Below, in pieces: positions 9,628-17,974 of a DNA stretch of 64,000 nucleotides (position 1 is the stretch's first letter; the number at the start of each line of letters is the position of its first letter). Position numbers and translations under genes: made by a program. Location: the NCBI GenBank assembly GCA_022844275.1, contig JALHMB010000008.1, forward strand, positions 62,001-126,000. Reading direction: 5' to 3'. The DNA is from Hyphomicrobiaceae bacterium. GTDB lineage: Bacteria; Pseudomonadota; Alphaproteobacteria; Rhizobiales; Hyphomicrobiaceae. Under the pieces are notes generated by a model. The model had not been told where the DNA came from. It did no database searches and saw only the letters and a program-made list of their open reading frames with translations.

Positions 9628-9958
9628 CTCGATCACCTTCCCCCAGCACAATGGCGAGCCAGGTGATGGCCGCGCTGGTGGTCAAGGCGAGAAGAGCGTC
9701 AAAGCAATCCGCCTTGCGCTGCACGAGTTCGTCGAACTCCGAGGGGATCGCCGGCATCGGCAGGTCGTAGGGTTCAATGTGCTCCGGCCAGACGCCCGTC
9801 ACATAGGTATCTCCCGAGCTGTCGATGTCCTCCTTCTGCTCGGACCAGTTGTCGTCCTCGATGGCGAGGCGGCAGGCTTCAGCGAGCGTGTCGGCTTCGT
9901 AGCGGCGGCGTCGATAGACGGGGAGACGGAAGGTTGTTTCGATGATGAAGATCGGCAT
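9620..9958 (-). CDS. Conserved hypothetical protein, 112 residues
   Basis: A small acidic protein starting MPIFIIETTFRLPVYRRRRY. A charged first half (AIEDDNWSEQKED) is followed by a hydrophobic C-terminus, ALTTSAAITWLAIVLG. No family is recognised. It lies between the ParB-like gene and the 214-residue hypothetical gene, overlapping the latter by 8 bases, so it is likely part of the same leftward backbone operon. A role in element maintenance is only a guess from position. Confidence 0.62.
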   Translation of the reverse strand: MPIFIIETTFRLPVYRRRRYEADTLAEACRLAIEDDNWSEQKEDIDSSGDTYVTGVWPEHIEPYDLPMPAIPSEFDELVQRKADCFDALLALTTSAAITWLAIVLGEGDRDV

Positions 9959-10060
9959 GGGAACACTCCAAAGATTGGCGCGCGCCGAGGCCGGAGGGGC
10001 GCGAAAGCAGTCTGATGGGAATAGGGCGGAGCGGCGCGATGGCCGCTCCGCTGTCGTGGC

Positions 10061-12184
10061 TCACTCGGCCGCAAGCGAGGTCGATTGCGAGTCAGGCTCG
10101 TCCGGATCGTCCTCGTCGTCGCTGAGGAAGGCGGGTAGAGCGCCGGCTTCGTCTGTTCCGTCGCCACCGGCGTCGAGATCGAGGCCGCGCAGGGGCTCGG
10201 GAAGCCAATCGCTATCGGCGAGAAGCCGCTCGGCCTCCTTGGCCATGTCCGGCTTCTTCAGGTGATCGATCAGTTGGACCGCCTGCTCGCCCTTGGCCTC
10301 GCGCACGGATTCGAGAATGCGCGCTTTGGTGATGCGTCCGAAGTAGTTGGCGACCGTCGGCCGCCAGCCCACTTCGGCCATGTCGAGACCGAGCGCATGG
10401 GCAAGGCGATGGGCCTCGGCAATGCGCTGCCGAACACCATGCGGCGAGAGTGCGCCGCCGCCATAGCGGTCGCCGCGCTCGTAGAGGGCATTGACGCCAT
10501 AGCTGACGCAATGGGCCAGCAGCGCCATGCGGCTTGCTTCATCAAGAGCGTTCAGCCAGTCCCAGAGCGCGTCATCATCATCGGGAAGATCGCGCTTCCA
10601 GCCCGCATGGCGTTCTTCGACGGCCTTTGCCGAGGCGCTGTCGTTGAGCCCATCGGGCTGTGCGGGGAAGTGCACCTCGCGGACGGATGCGTCGAGGCAC
10701 GAGATCACGGTGAAAGCGCGGAATGTGTCGCGTACCAGCTTGTGGAGGAGCACCGTTATGGCGATGTGCGGATTGCCGGCGACGGCATCGCGCAATGCCA
10801 GTGTGCGGGAGACGGTCAGCTCCGTCACGAGCCGTTCGGGCAGCGGCTTGATGCCATCCTCCTCGTCGTCTTCGTCCGCTTCGGCGGGCTTGCCGCCAAG
10901 CGTGATGACCGTGCGCTGGATTGATGGCATCGAGGTGGGATCGCCATCGTCATCACCATGATGATCACCTTCCTCACCAGTCTCGATCGGCTCCGGTGGC
11001 TCGTCCTCCGGTCGGACGTAGCCGCGCTCGACGCGCAGCCGCCCGTCGGAACCGATGCTGATGAAGGCGCCGGCACGCTTGACCCCGTCCGGATCAAAGG
11101 TCAGCGGCCGCTCTTCGAGTGCCTCGATGGCCTCCTGGATCTCGCCGAGCCGCCGGTCGACCTCGTCCGGCACTTCCTCGGCATCCTGGTATTCGGCCTC
11201 GAGCTTGGCCTGCTCCGTGTTCAGGGCTTTGAGCGTCTTCTTCTCCTTGGCCGTCATCTCCTTCTCGACACCATCGAGCTCGCGCAGAGCGCGCGTGTGG
11301 CCGTAGGGGAAATCGACGGCGACCTCGATCCACTTCCAGCCTTCGGCGGCGATGGTCTCGGCTTCTGCCTTGAGCCTGTCGGCTACGAGGCGGTCAAGAA
11401 GCGCCGCGTCTTGCAGCCAGCCGCCATCGTCGGCTTCGAACAGATCGCGCATGACGATGCCGCCGGCCGTCTCGTAGGCCTCGAGGCCGACAAAGCGTGC
11501 ACGCTTGTCCGAGGCGCGCACAGTCTGCTCGGTGAGCATCCGGCGGATGTGATGGGGCGCGTCGTTATAGGAGTCGCCAAGTGTCGCCCACACCAACTCC
11601 TGCCGTGCATGATCGGTGCTCACGGCGAACGCCATGAGCTGCTCCAAGGACATGCCATCGTCGGCGTAGACCTCGAGCAGCCTCTCCGACACGGCAGCCA
11701 GGCGCAGGCGTTGGCGCACGACATTGACGCCAATGAAGAAGGTGGCGGAGATCTCCTCTTCGCCGAGCCCCTTGTCGCGCAGCGTCTGGAAGGCTCGGAA
11801 CTGATCGAGCGGATGTAGCGGCGCGCGCTGCACATTTTCGGCGAGCGAGTCTTCTTCCGCCAGCGTCGCGGCGCCGGCGTCACGGATCACGCAGGGAACG
11901 GACGCGGTCTTCGCTATGCGCTTCTGTTTGACGAGAAGCTGCAAGGCACGATAGCGGCGCCCTCCGGCCGGCACCTCGTACATGCCGGTCTCGTTGCCGT
12001 CGTCGTCGAGCTGCGGACGGACGGTGAGCCCCTGGAGCAGCGAGCGTCGCGCGATGTCCTCGGCGAGCTCCTCGACTGAGATGCCGGCTTTCACGCGGCG
12101 GACATTCGCTTGGCTCAGAACGAGCTTGTTGAAGGGGATGTCGCACGATGACGACAAAGTGATCTTTGATTCGGCTTTGGCCAC
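10061..12184 (-). CDS. ParB/RepB/Spo0J-family partition-like protein, extra long
   Basis: A 707-residue protein. The N-terminal 250 residues match the ParB family: IPFNKLVLSQANVRRV, the arginine-rich VPAGGRRYRALQLL patch, SLAENVQRAPLHPLDQFRAF and a following helix-turn-helix. Canonical ParB is about 300 residues. Here a long C-terminal part adds a charged coiled-coil stretch (about 300-370) and an acidic region before a second helical domain. Start 12184 is a GTG with GGAG eight bases upstream, giving MAKAESKITL; an in-frame ATG at 12235 lacks such a site. It heads the leftward operon to traG and may act as partition protein or transcription regulator of the element. Confidence 0.88.
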   Translation of the reverse strand: MAKAESKITLSSSCDIPFNKLVLSQANVRRVKAGISVEELAEDIARRSLLQGLTVRPQLDDDGNETGMYEVPAGGRRYRALQLLVKQKRIAKTASVPCVIRDAGAATLAEEDSLAENVQRAPLHPLDQFRAFQTLRDKGLGEEEISATFFIGVNVVRQRLRLAAVSERLLEVYADDGMSLEQLMAFAVSTDHARQELVWATLGDSYNDAPHHIRRMLTEQTVRASDKRARFVGLEAYETAGGIVMRDLFEADDGGWLQDAALLDRLVADRLKAEAETIAAEGWKWIEVAVDFPYGHTRALRELDGVEKEMTAKEKKTLKALNTEQAKLEAEYQDAEEVPDEVDRRLGEIQEAIEALEERPLTFDPDGVKRAGAFISIGSDGRLRVERGYVRPEDEPPEPIETGEEGDHHGDDDGDPTSMPSIQRTVITLGGKPAEADEDDEEDGIKPLPERLVTELTVSRTLALRDAVAGNPHIAITVLLHKLVRDTFRAFTVISCLDASVREVHFPAQPDGLNDSASAKAVEERHAGWKRDLPDDDDALWDWLNALDEASRMALLAHCVSYGVNALYERGDRYGGGALSPHGVRQRIAEAHRLAHALGLDMAEVGWRPTVANYFGRITKARILESVREAKGEQAVQLIDHLKKPDMAKEAERLLADSDWLPEPLRGLDLDAGGDGTDEAGALPAFLSDDEDDPDEPDSQSTSLAAE

Positions 12185-12425
12185 GGCAGTATCTCCGCGA
12201 CGGGCCGGCGAGAGACCTTCTCTCACCCCTTCCACCCGTCACGACAACCGCCACCCCCCTCTAACTCTTTCCACGGCAACCGGCCGATGGCCGGCCCCCG
12301 GACGCGCTGTGTTCGCGGCTTGCCGGGCTGGTCAACGACATGGATTGATGCGCATCGTGACGTCGTGGTCCCGCGCCAGTTGGACCGTCACCCGCATGGG
12401 CCGAGACCCGCCGTGCGGGGCTCGG

Positions 12426-12480
12426 GCGCGCGGCCGCAGGCCGCGCGCTAGGGCCCGGTCCCGGCCGCTTGCGGCCGGGA
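12426..12480. repeat. Two adjacent perfect GC hairpins
   Basis: 12426-12448 is GCGCGCGGCC, a GCA loop, then GGCCGCGCGC. 12459-12480 is TCCCGGCCGC, a TT loop, then GCGGCCGGGA. They lie in the 540-base gene-free stretch (12236-12777) between the ParB-like gene and the HerA gene, at the border between backbone and defence island. There is no T-tract. They could be structured DNA sites or transcription blocks. No gene in this stretch is supported. Confidence 0.55.
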
Positions 12481-12566
12481 GGCGCCCAAATGCATTCCTG
12501 CCCGCGATCACCGACGAAAACAGAGCCATGCCCGGCGATAGGGAGTGACGCCTGCGGACGTTGATC

Positions 12567-12597
12567 GTTTGTAACAACAAACAAACTAACTAACTCG
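12567..12597 (-). promoter_or_regulatory. AT-rich inverted and tetranucleotide repeats upstream of the ParB-like gene
   Basis: In otherwise GC-rich DNA, 12567-12582 is an inverted repeat, GTTTGT, AACA, ACAAAC, followed by ACAAACTAACTAACT, a run of four-base repeats. It lies about 385 bases upstream of the ParB-like start. It is the best AT-rich candidate for promoter or operator of the long leftward backbone operon. No convincing -35/-10 pair was fixed. Confidence 0.35.
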
Positions 12598-12777
12598 CAG
12601 CGGCGGCTCTGGCGGAGAGACGTTGCGGAGGGCGTCTTGATGCAACGCTTGTGCGAGTGCCGCGCGGCGACAGGTCGATTGAACCGTCCTCTCTCTCCAG
12701 AGACCGCTGCAGGGATTGATCTTCTGGCGAGCGGGCCATGAGAGTGAGGAGGCTGGGAGAGCCCTTGTCCGCGGCGG

Positions 12778-14616
12778 CTACTCGACGATGGTGGAAAATC
12801 GCAACGTGTTGCTCCGCGGCTGTTTGTGCTCCTCGAGCGGGCGGACACGAAGCTTGAGGGGCATTTGGCCGGCAACGCCGCTGAAGATGCAGGTACCGAT
12901 AGGCAATGTTGGGATCGATGCCTCCGACACCTTATCGATGTAGGAGACCGCGCTGGAGATGGTGGCGAGATCCCTCTGATTCACCAAGCGGTGGATGAAG
13001 TAGTTGTGGGCCTGGGACGTGATCGTTGGCGAAATGTCGTTGGGCCTTTGGCTCGAGATGGTGACGAACACGCCGAACTTGCGGCCCTCCTTGATAATCT
13101 CCTCAAAGGTCTCCAGCCGATAGTCCTTCCAGCTTTCCGACTCGCGGAAAGATTCGGTGGAGAGGATGTTGTGCGCTTCATCGATGATGATGGTTAGCGA
13201 CTTCGTGTTCCGATGCTGCTTGTGATCCTGGTACAGCTTCTTGGCAAGAAGCAGCGGAATTGTCTTGCGCATGTCGAGGTTCACCTTGTCGAGGCTCACG
13301 ACCACAAAGTTCTTCTTCCAGAACTCAGCCTGCGCGCTCGTATCAAAGATCTTGGCAATATCCCCGCGACGGCCGACAAGGCGGTTGATGACGGGTGCGA
13401 TGTGCTCATTCTGCGCGCGATTGGTCAACACGTCGGCGATGAGCTGGACGTACATGAAGACGATGATCCGCGACAGCAGGTCGGTGTCGAACGCGAAGGT
13501 GCCGCACAACTGATGGACGGTCGTGTTGGGGATCAAATCGGCGCGCTGCTGAAAATAGTGGTTGGTGGCGGGCACGTAGAATCCGGCTACCTGATTATGC
13601 CATTCAAGGCCTTCGTGCACATCGGCAGCGTCGCCGTTCGCTTTCGTCTTCGGTAGAATGGTCCTGAAGTAGTCGAGCAGTTGAAACGCCCTTGGTTTGT
13701 CCGATAAGCGCAACGTCTGCTCGACCTGATTTTGCAAAATCGCTCTGAAATAGGTCGTGGGATCGGCAATGCCACCGCCAAAAACGCGTTCATAGAACTG
13801 GAGGGCGCGGCGAAGGAAGGGCTTTTGCGTCTTGTCCGTTGCGTCCGAAAGAATGGAGAGCATCTCGATGTCGGAAAGGATGCCCTCCGATACGGGCAGG
13901 CGATCGGCCGCCTCTGCAGTCGAGAGCTGGTAGACCTGCTTATCGGGTGTGATGCACTCCTTGCCGACGTACTCACCGTTGAAATCGAGTAGGAGAATGC
14001 GGACGTTATCCCGGTACCCCTTCAAATTCTTGTCGGAGAGCTCTTTGACAAACGCGCTGTAGAGGCCGGCCAGAGTATTGGACTTTCCGCTGCCGGTATT
14101 GCCGAAGATAGCGATGTGACTGTTGAAGAGCCCGTCAATCGGAAAGGCTATGTCGAAGCCTTCATTGTCCGTCACCGCAAATCTTATGGAAGGACGCCCA
14201 TCGTCGACGAGGTTATGGACGGTCTCCATCTTGTTTTTCGTGACGATGAAGACCTCGTTGCCGATGAGCGGCAACTCTCGCAGCCCGCCCTTGAAGCGGC
14301 CGGACGCATCGATGTAGCCGGCCAATGAGACCTGCAGGAAGCGCCGGTTCCTATCCGTTTTCTGTAAGGGGCTCGGTGGCGTGCGCGTCGTCACGTCGTC
14401 GAGCCGCTCGCCGTCGACTTTGCCGATGAGGCTGACAAAGCCTTTGCGTATTTCGACATAGCTGTTGACGGAGATGTTGCGCAGCACATCACCGTCGAAC
14501 AGCAGGTCGGAGGCATTCTTGTTGCGGTCGACGCGCACGACGACGCTTTGCCCACTCACCTCCGTGACTTCGCCGACACGAAGCACTGCCTCTCTCTTGA
14601 GCCGCTCGATGGTCAT
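12778..14616 (-). CDS. HerA-like ATPase of a SIR2-HerA defence pair
   Basis: A 612-residue HerA/FtsK-superfamily ATPase. An N-terminal barrel-like (HAS) region precedes Walker A GNTGSGKS at 172-179. Walker B TIIIDEAHN is at 475-483, followed by the ISSQRPNDISP sensor motif and a C-terminal arginine-containing segment. HerA ATPases form hexamers and partner with nucleases or SIR2 NADases. The ATG overlaps the TGA of the SIR2 gene upstream (14613-14616), so the two are coupled. This matches the SIR2-HerA (Nezha) anti-phage system, in which SIR2 depletes NAD after infection. Function is inferred from family and pairing. Confidence 0.88.
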   Translation of the reverse strand: MTIERLKREAVLRVGEVTEVSGQSVVVRVDRNKNASDLLFDGDVLRNISVNSYVEIRKGFVSLIGKVDGERLDDVTTRTPPSPLQKTDRNRRFLQVSLAGYIDASGRFKGGLRELPLIGNEVFIVTKNKMETVHNLVDDGRPSIRFAVTDNEGFDIAFPIDGLFNSHIAIFGNTGSGKSNTLAGLYSAFVKELSDKNLKGYRDNVRILLLDFNGEYVGKECITPDKQVYQLSTAEAADRLPVSEGILSDIEMLSILSDATDKTQKPFLRRALQFYERVFGGGIADPTTYFRAILQNQVEQTLRLSDKPRAFQLLDYFRTILPKTKANGDAADVHEGLEWHNQVAGFYVPATNHYFQQRADLIPNTTVHQLCGTFAFDTDLLSRIIVFMYVQLIADVLTNRAQNEHIAPVINRLVGRRGDIAKIFDTSAQAEFWKKNFVVVSLDKVNLDMRKTIPLLLAKKLYQDHKQHRNTKSLTIIIDEAHNILSTESFRESESWKDYRLETFEEIIKEGRKFGVFVTISSQRPNDISPTITSQAHNYFIHRLVNQRDLATISSAVSYIDKVSEASIPTLPIGTCIFSGVAGQMPLKLRVRPLEEHKQPRSNTLRFSTIVE

Positions 14617-15659
14617 GTCGGCACCTTTGGCGGCCCGACGGCGCGCAACAAGCTATTCAGCCGTGGGAAGTCCAGCTGGCCGGTCGTCTCCGGAATCAAC
14701 AAGCCGACGTTGTTGTAGCTGGCGAACTTCTGCTGCAGCTCCTCGACCTCGTCGGTGGCATAGCAACAGATGATGAGCTTCAGTGTGGGATTGCGCAGGG
14801 CACGTTTGACGATCTCCAGGATGTGCTCGTCGCGAAAGGAGAACCCGAAGGCGATCAGCAGGGAATTCTCACGCTCCATCACGTTGGCGAAGATGCGCAG
14901 GAGATCGTAGTAGGTTCGCTCGATGATGGTCTGTTGGAACTTGCGCTGCGTGGGGAGCACGATGGCGACAGATTGCAGCGTTGTTGCCACCGCCTTGGCA
15001 TCGTCTTCCTTCGTCGCGGATACCTTATCAAAATCCATGACGCGATAGACGACATCGTTGCCCTGGCGCTCCCAGGTCATGGAGCCGTGCAGCTTGATCA
15101 GGTTGATGCTGGGGAGCTCCGCCGTGTAGTCGTAGTGATTGCCCGTGTGATGGGTCGCATCGAAGAGCCGTTCCGGCGCGAATTTGTGCAGATTATTGAG
15201 GCTCGGCACGCGGTTGAAGCCGTCATTGAGCAATATGGACGGGCATTGCTCGGATGCGCATTCTATGAACAGGTCGTAGTTGGTCGTGAAGATACTCGCC
15301 TGTCTCGGCAGGAGGTTGGTCTTGCGCTCGGAAAGGAGGATATCGATCGTCTGGACGAAATCGACGTAGTGACTGAGGCTCTTGCCGACGTTGTCCGACC
15401 GGTCCTCTCCCAGGAGTTCGGACATCGGTTGTTTGAACTGCTTCAGGAACTGGATGGTCTTCTTGTCGGCCTCGCGGACTTTTTCGGCTTTGAGGAGCTC
15501 GAGAATATCGCTCTCGACCTGACCTGCCGGCGCGACGCCCGGGCAGGAGGCGCCAGCACCCAGAAGGAAATTGAGGTGCGACGATTGGATGGCCCGGAAC
15601 AGCGTTTCTTGAAAGGCTTCGAGCTCGTCCTTGTTTCCTAGTCTGGTGTCCCTCGCCAT
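14613..15659 (-). CDS. SIR2-family NAD-consuming protein of a SIR2-HerA defence pair
   Basis: A 348-residue SIR2-like protein. Visible NAD-site motifs are LLGAGAS at 32-38, IFTTNYD at 123-129 and KLHGS at 189-193 with the likely catalytic His191. A C-terminal SAFGFSFRDEH-like stretch (residues LLIAFGFSFRDEHI) is typical of defence SIR2 proteins. Start 15659 (MARDTRLGNK) has a GGGGA site; an ATG ten codons upstream is also open. It is the first gene of the pair with HerA. The expected role is NAD+ hydrolysis on phage sensing, leading to growth arrest. Confidence 0.87.
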   Translation of the reverse strand: MARDTRLGNKDELEAFQETLFRAIQSSHLNFLLGAGASCPGVAPAGQVESDILELLKAEKVREADKKTIQFLKQFKQPMSELLGEDRSDNVGKSLSHYVDFVQTIDILLSERKTNLLPRQASIFTTNYDLFIECASEQCPSILLNDGFNRVPSLNNLHKFAPERLFDATHHTGNHYDYTAELPSINLIKLHGSMTWERQGNDVVYRVMDFDKVSATKEDDAKAVATTLQSVAIVLPTQRKFQQTIIERTYYDLLRIFANVMERENSLLIAFGFSFRDEHILEIVKRALRNPTLKLIICCYATDEVEELQQKFASYNNVGLLIPETTGQLDFPRLNSLLRAVGPPKVPT

Positions 15660-15749
15660 TGTCCCCGCCGACAGAAAAAAATGGGTCAATCTACGACTGC
15701 AAAATCAGTCTGCTGCCTATGGTAGCATCGATTGCCGTTACGGCGTTGG

Positions 15750-16181
15750 TCAAGGCCGCATGGTCCTCGGCGAGGTTTTGAACGGATCGAGGGTTGCCAC
15801 GCCACGATCGGCAACATGCTTGATGTTTCTGGTCACGAGCACCAGTCCATGTATTCGCGCCGTCGCCGCCAGTCCCGCATCGTCGATGTTCTTCTCGCTC
15901 TGCCCCAGGAGCTCTCCCCAAAGATCGGCGATCTCGGAGGTGACCGGAAGCACGCGTTCGCCAAAAGCCGCGAGGATGTCGGCAACCCGCGTGTCGATGG
16001 CATTAGCGGCTGCGGGCTTCTGCGCCCGCAGCTTGACAATACCCTTTCGCACTTCCCGTACGGTCAGGACGCTGATCGCGAGATCGATGTCATCGACTTT
16101 GTCGAGCCAGTCCGCAACATTAGCGTTGGGCGCCGTCCTGCCGATCTCGCGAAAGACATTGGTGTCGAGCAGGAATTTCAT
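15750..16181 (-). CDS. PIN-domain ribonuclease toxin, VapC-like
   Basis: A 143-residue PIN domain protein that would cleave RNA with a metal-bound acidic site. Visible acids are LLDTNVF (Asp6), VREVRKG (Glu43), IDDAGLAA (Asp100/101) and the TRNIKHV motif near 117-123. Length and motif order fit VapC toxins. Its ATG overlaps the stop of the upstream gene by four bases (16178-16181), the usual antitoxin-first layout. Substrate is unknown, though VapC enzymes often cut tRNA or rRNA. Confidence 0.87.
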   Translation of the reverse strand: MKFLLDTNVFREIGRTAPNANVADWLDKVDDIDLAISVLTVREVRKGIVKLRAQKPAAANAIDTRVADILAAFGERVLPVTSEIADLWGELLGQSEKNIDDAGLAATARIHGLVLVTRNIKHVADRGVATLDPFKTSPRTMRP

Positions 16182-16801
16182 GCCTCTTCGTCAAGCACTT
16201 CGTCGAGCGCTTCGAGGCCGGCCCCCTTGACCGCGCGCTTGACCGTTTTGGCCGGATAGGGGCGCCCCGACTTCGGGTATGCCTCGGCATATGCTTTGGC
16301 CGTGGCAATCTGCTTATCGGTCAGTGATGGATAGTCCCGGCGAACGTCGCTGGCGGCCATGCCGCCAGCAAGAAGGGCCGCGATGCGGTGAGCCTCGATG
16401 GTCGTGCCCCTGAGGATGGCCTCGCCATCTTTGCGGAACTCAACCTTCTCAGCCAGCTCCGAGAGCTGACGCGCTCGCTGCTCGAGCTCGGCTTTGAGAT
16501 CGTCTATGGCGACGCTCAGCCGACCGAACCGGACCTCTCGAGCGCGATCCACCCGCGCACTCTTCAGCGCATGATAGAATTCCAGTCTCGCCTTCGGCGT
16601 CAGCTCATCGCGCAGCGATTGGACGGCGAACAGGTAAATGAGATCCGCCCATGCCACCTCCCGTACTGGTCGCGCGCCGCCGGGCTTGCGGACCAGCTTG
16701 GCTTCGACCGGTCCCTCATCGAGGGCTTTCCGGACGGCCTTAATGGGCTCGCGCAACACGAAGGCGACCTCGGCCGTCGTGTAGGCCAGTGCTTTGTCCA
16801 T
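16178..16801 (-). CDS. Antitoxin-like protein with DUF433 C-terminal domain
   Basis: A 207-residue protein. The N-terminal 90 residues resemble a winged or MerR-like DNA-binding fold (AYTTAEVAFVLREPIKAVRKA). The C-terminal part is DUF433: EAILRGTTIEAHRIAALLAGGM, then RRDYPSLTDKQIATAKAY. DUF433 proteins commonly precede PIN toxins as antitoxins. It is the first gene of the pair and would bind and silence the PIN toxin and repress its own promoter. The upstream region 16802-17040 holds no gene I can support. Confidence 0.82.
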   Translation of the reverse strand: MDKALAYTTAEVAFVLREPIKAVRKALDEGPVEAKLVRKPGGARPVREVAWADLIYLFAVQSLRDELTPKARLEFYHALKSARVDRAREVRFGRLSVAIDDLKAELEQRARQLSELAEKVEFRKDGEAILRGTTIEAHRIAALLAGGMAASDVRRDYPSLTDKQIATAKAYAEAYPKSGRPYPAKTVKRAVKGAGLEALDEVLDEEA

Positions 16802-17040
16802 AGCTCACCTCCTAAGTCAACCCTAAATATGGGGTAGACTTGCGGGGTGTCAAGGCGTGAGGCCGGATTCATATGTCTCGATTTGAAATCATGCCGCCGT
16901 GTTTGGATCTTTGTCCGTTGGCAACGCTATCTTGAACTGATGCACCCCAGACGGTGCGCAAGGCTGCTACCCGAGATGGGAAGACTTCTGGCAGGCGCGC
17001 GTGAGCGCAGGCGCATGGCGCAAAGGATACGAGGCGTTCA

Positions 17041-17892
17041 ATGTCGACGTCAGAAGACGAGAATGAGGATATCGATGCGCCCATTTTGCGTGAGGCAGAC
17101 GGCGCCCGCTCGGGGCTCAATCCCATGTTCGGCGACTGGCAGCATAGGTTTGATTTCGCACCGGTGCCCTACGGCGATGGGGGGCGAAGCAAGCGCGAGT
17201 TTGAGGCCCGGATTCGTGCCGAGCTGACGCACATCAAGTGGATGTACTCAAGCGAGGTGCAGCTCGACATCGTACTGCATCTCGATGTGCAAACGATCTT
17301 GGAGACCTCGGAGACGGCCGACCTGGACAATTACGCGAAATCCATTCTGGACGGCCTCAAAGGACCTCAGGGCATCATGTTCGACGACACGCAGGTTCAA
17401 GGTCTCTGCATCTCGTGGCTTGATACATATGACACACCGCACTTCCTCGTCAGAGCCAAGGGGCTAGCCGATGACTTCCTATTAAAGCCGGTGGCGTTCT
17501 ACGAGATGCCAGACGGTCTCTGGTATCCACAGTCTCGCCTGTTGTGGTCGGACGGCGAGGCCGAGCCTGCCGGAGACCTGAACCACTTTGTTGGTCTGGC
17601 GATCTCCGAACTCAACAGCGCAGCCACTAAACGCGTGCGTCATGAATTGCGAAGACGCGGGAGAAGCCGCCTTGATGCGTACAGGGCCAGCAAGTACGTT
17701 GCGACGAGCTTGCGCGGCTATCATCGTAGTCGCATCGATGGCGGCTTTCCTCTGCATTCACGTCAAACGTGGCAGCGGGCACGACAGGAATGGCAATCGG
17801 AGAGCCCGCACGAAAGCGCAAAGGTCGAGGAGATCCGCGCCGGTATTCGACAAGTTTATGACGACATGGCGCTAGCACTCACGCCGCAATAA
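17041..17892 (+). CDS. RusA-like Holliday junction endonuclease domain protein
   Basis: A 283-residue protein, longer than classical RusA (about 120). Residues about 70-125 carry the RusA metal-site pattern DLDNYAKSILDGLKG and IMFDDTQVQ, with Asp94, Asp96, Asp104 and Asp115/116. RusA resolves Holliday junctions in phage-derived recombination. The C-terminal 150 residues are charged, basic and not recognised. It faces away from the toxin-antitoxin pair and is followed 82 bases later by a DEDDh exonuclease on the same strand, so the two nucleases probably form a unit. Its place in a defence island makes a defence or recombination role plausible, but this is inference. Confidence 0.78.
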   Translation: MSTSEDENEDIDAPILREADGARSGLNPMFGDWQHRFDFAPVPYGDGGRSKREFEARIRAELTHIKWMYSSEVQLDIVLHLDVQTILETSETADLDNYAKSILDGLKGPQGIMFDDTQVQGLCISWLDTYDTPHFLVRAKGLADDFLLKPVAFYEMPDGLWYPQSRLLWSDGEAEPAGDLNHFVGLAISELNSAATKRVRHELRRRGRSRLDAYRASKYVATSLRGYHRSRIDGGFPLHSRQTWQRARQEWQSESPHESAKVEEIRAGIRQVYDDMALALTPQ

Positions 17893-17974
17893 CGCCGCCG
17901 CTAAGACATCCGTCAACTCCGATCCGGCTCTGTTGCATCCGATGCGCGAATCAGGACCGAGTCCTTAGAGAGAG

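Noticed and set aside
12571-12597. Possible CRISPR or iteron array
   Set aside because: The repeats are only four bases long and there are no spacers or longer units, so it is neither a CRISPR array nor a typical iteron set.
12261-12875. A 204-codon minus-strand frame in the gap between ParB and HerA
   Set aside because: It crosses the HerA end and the GC hairpins and has no protein-like motif.
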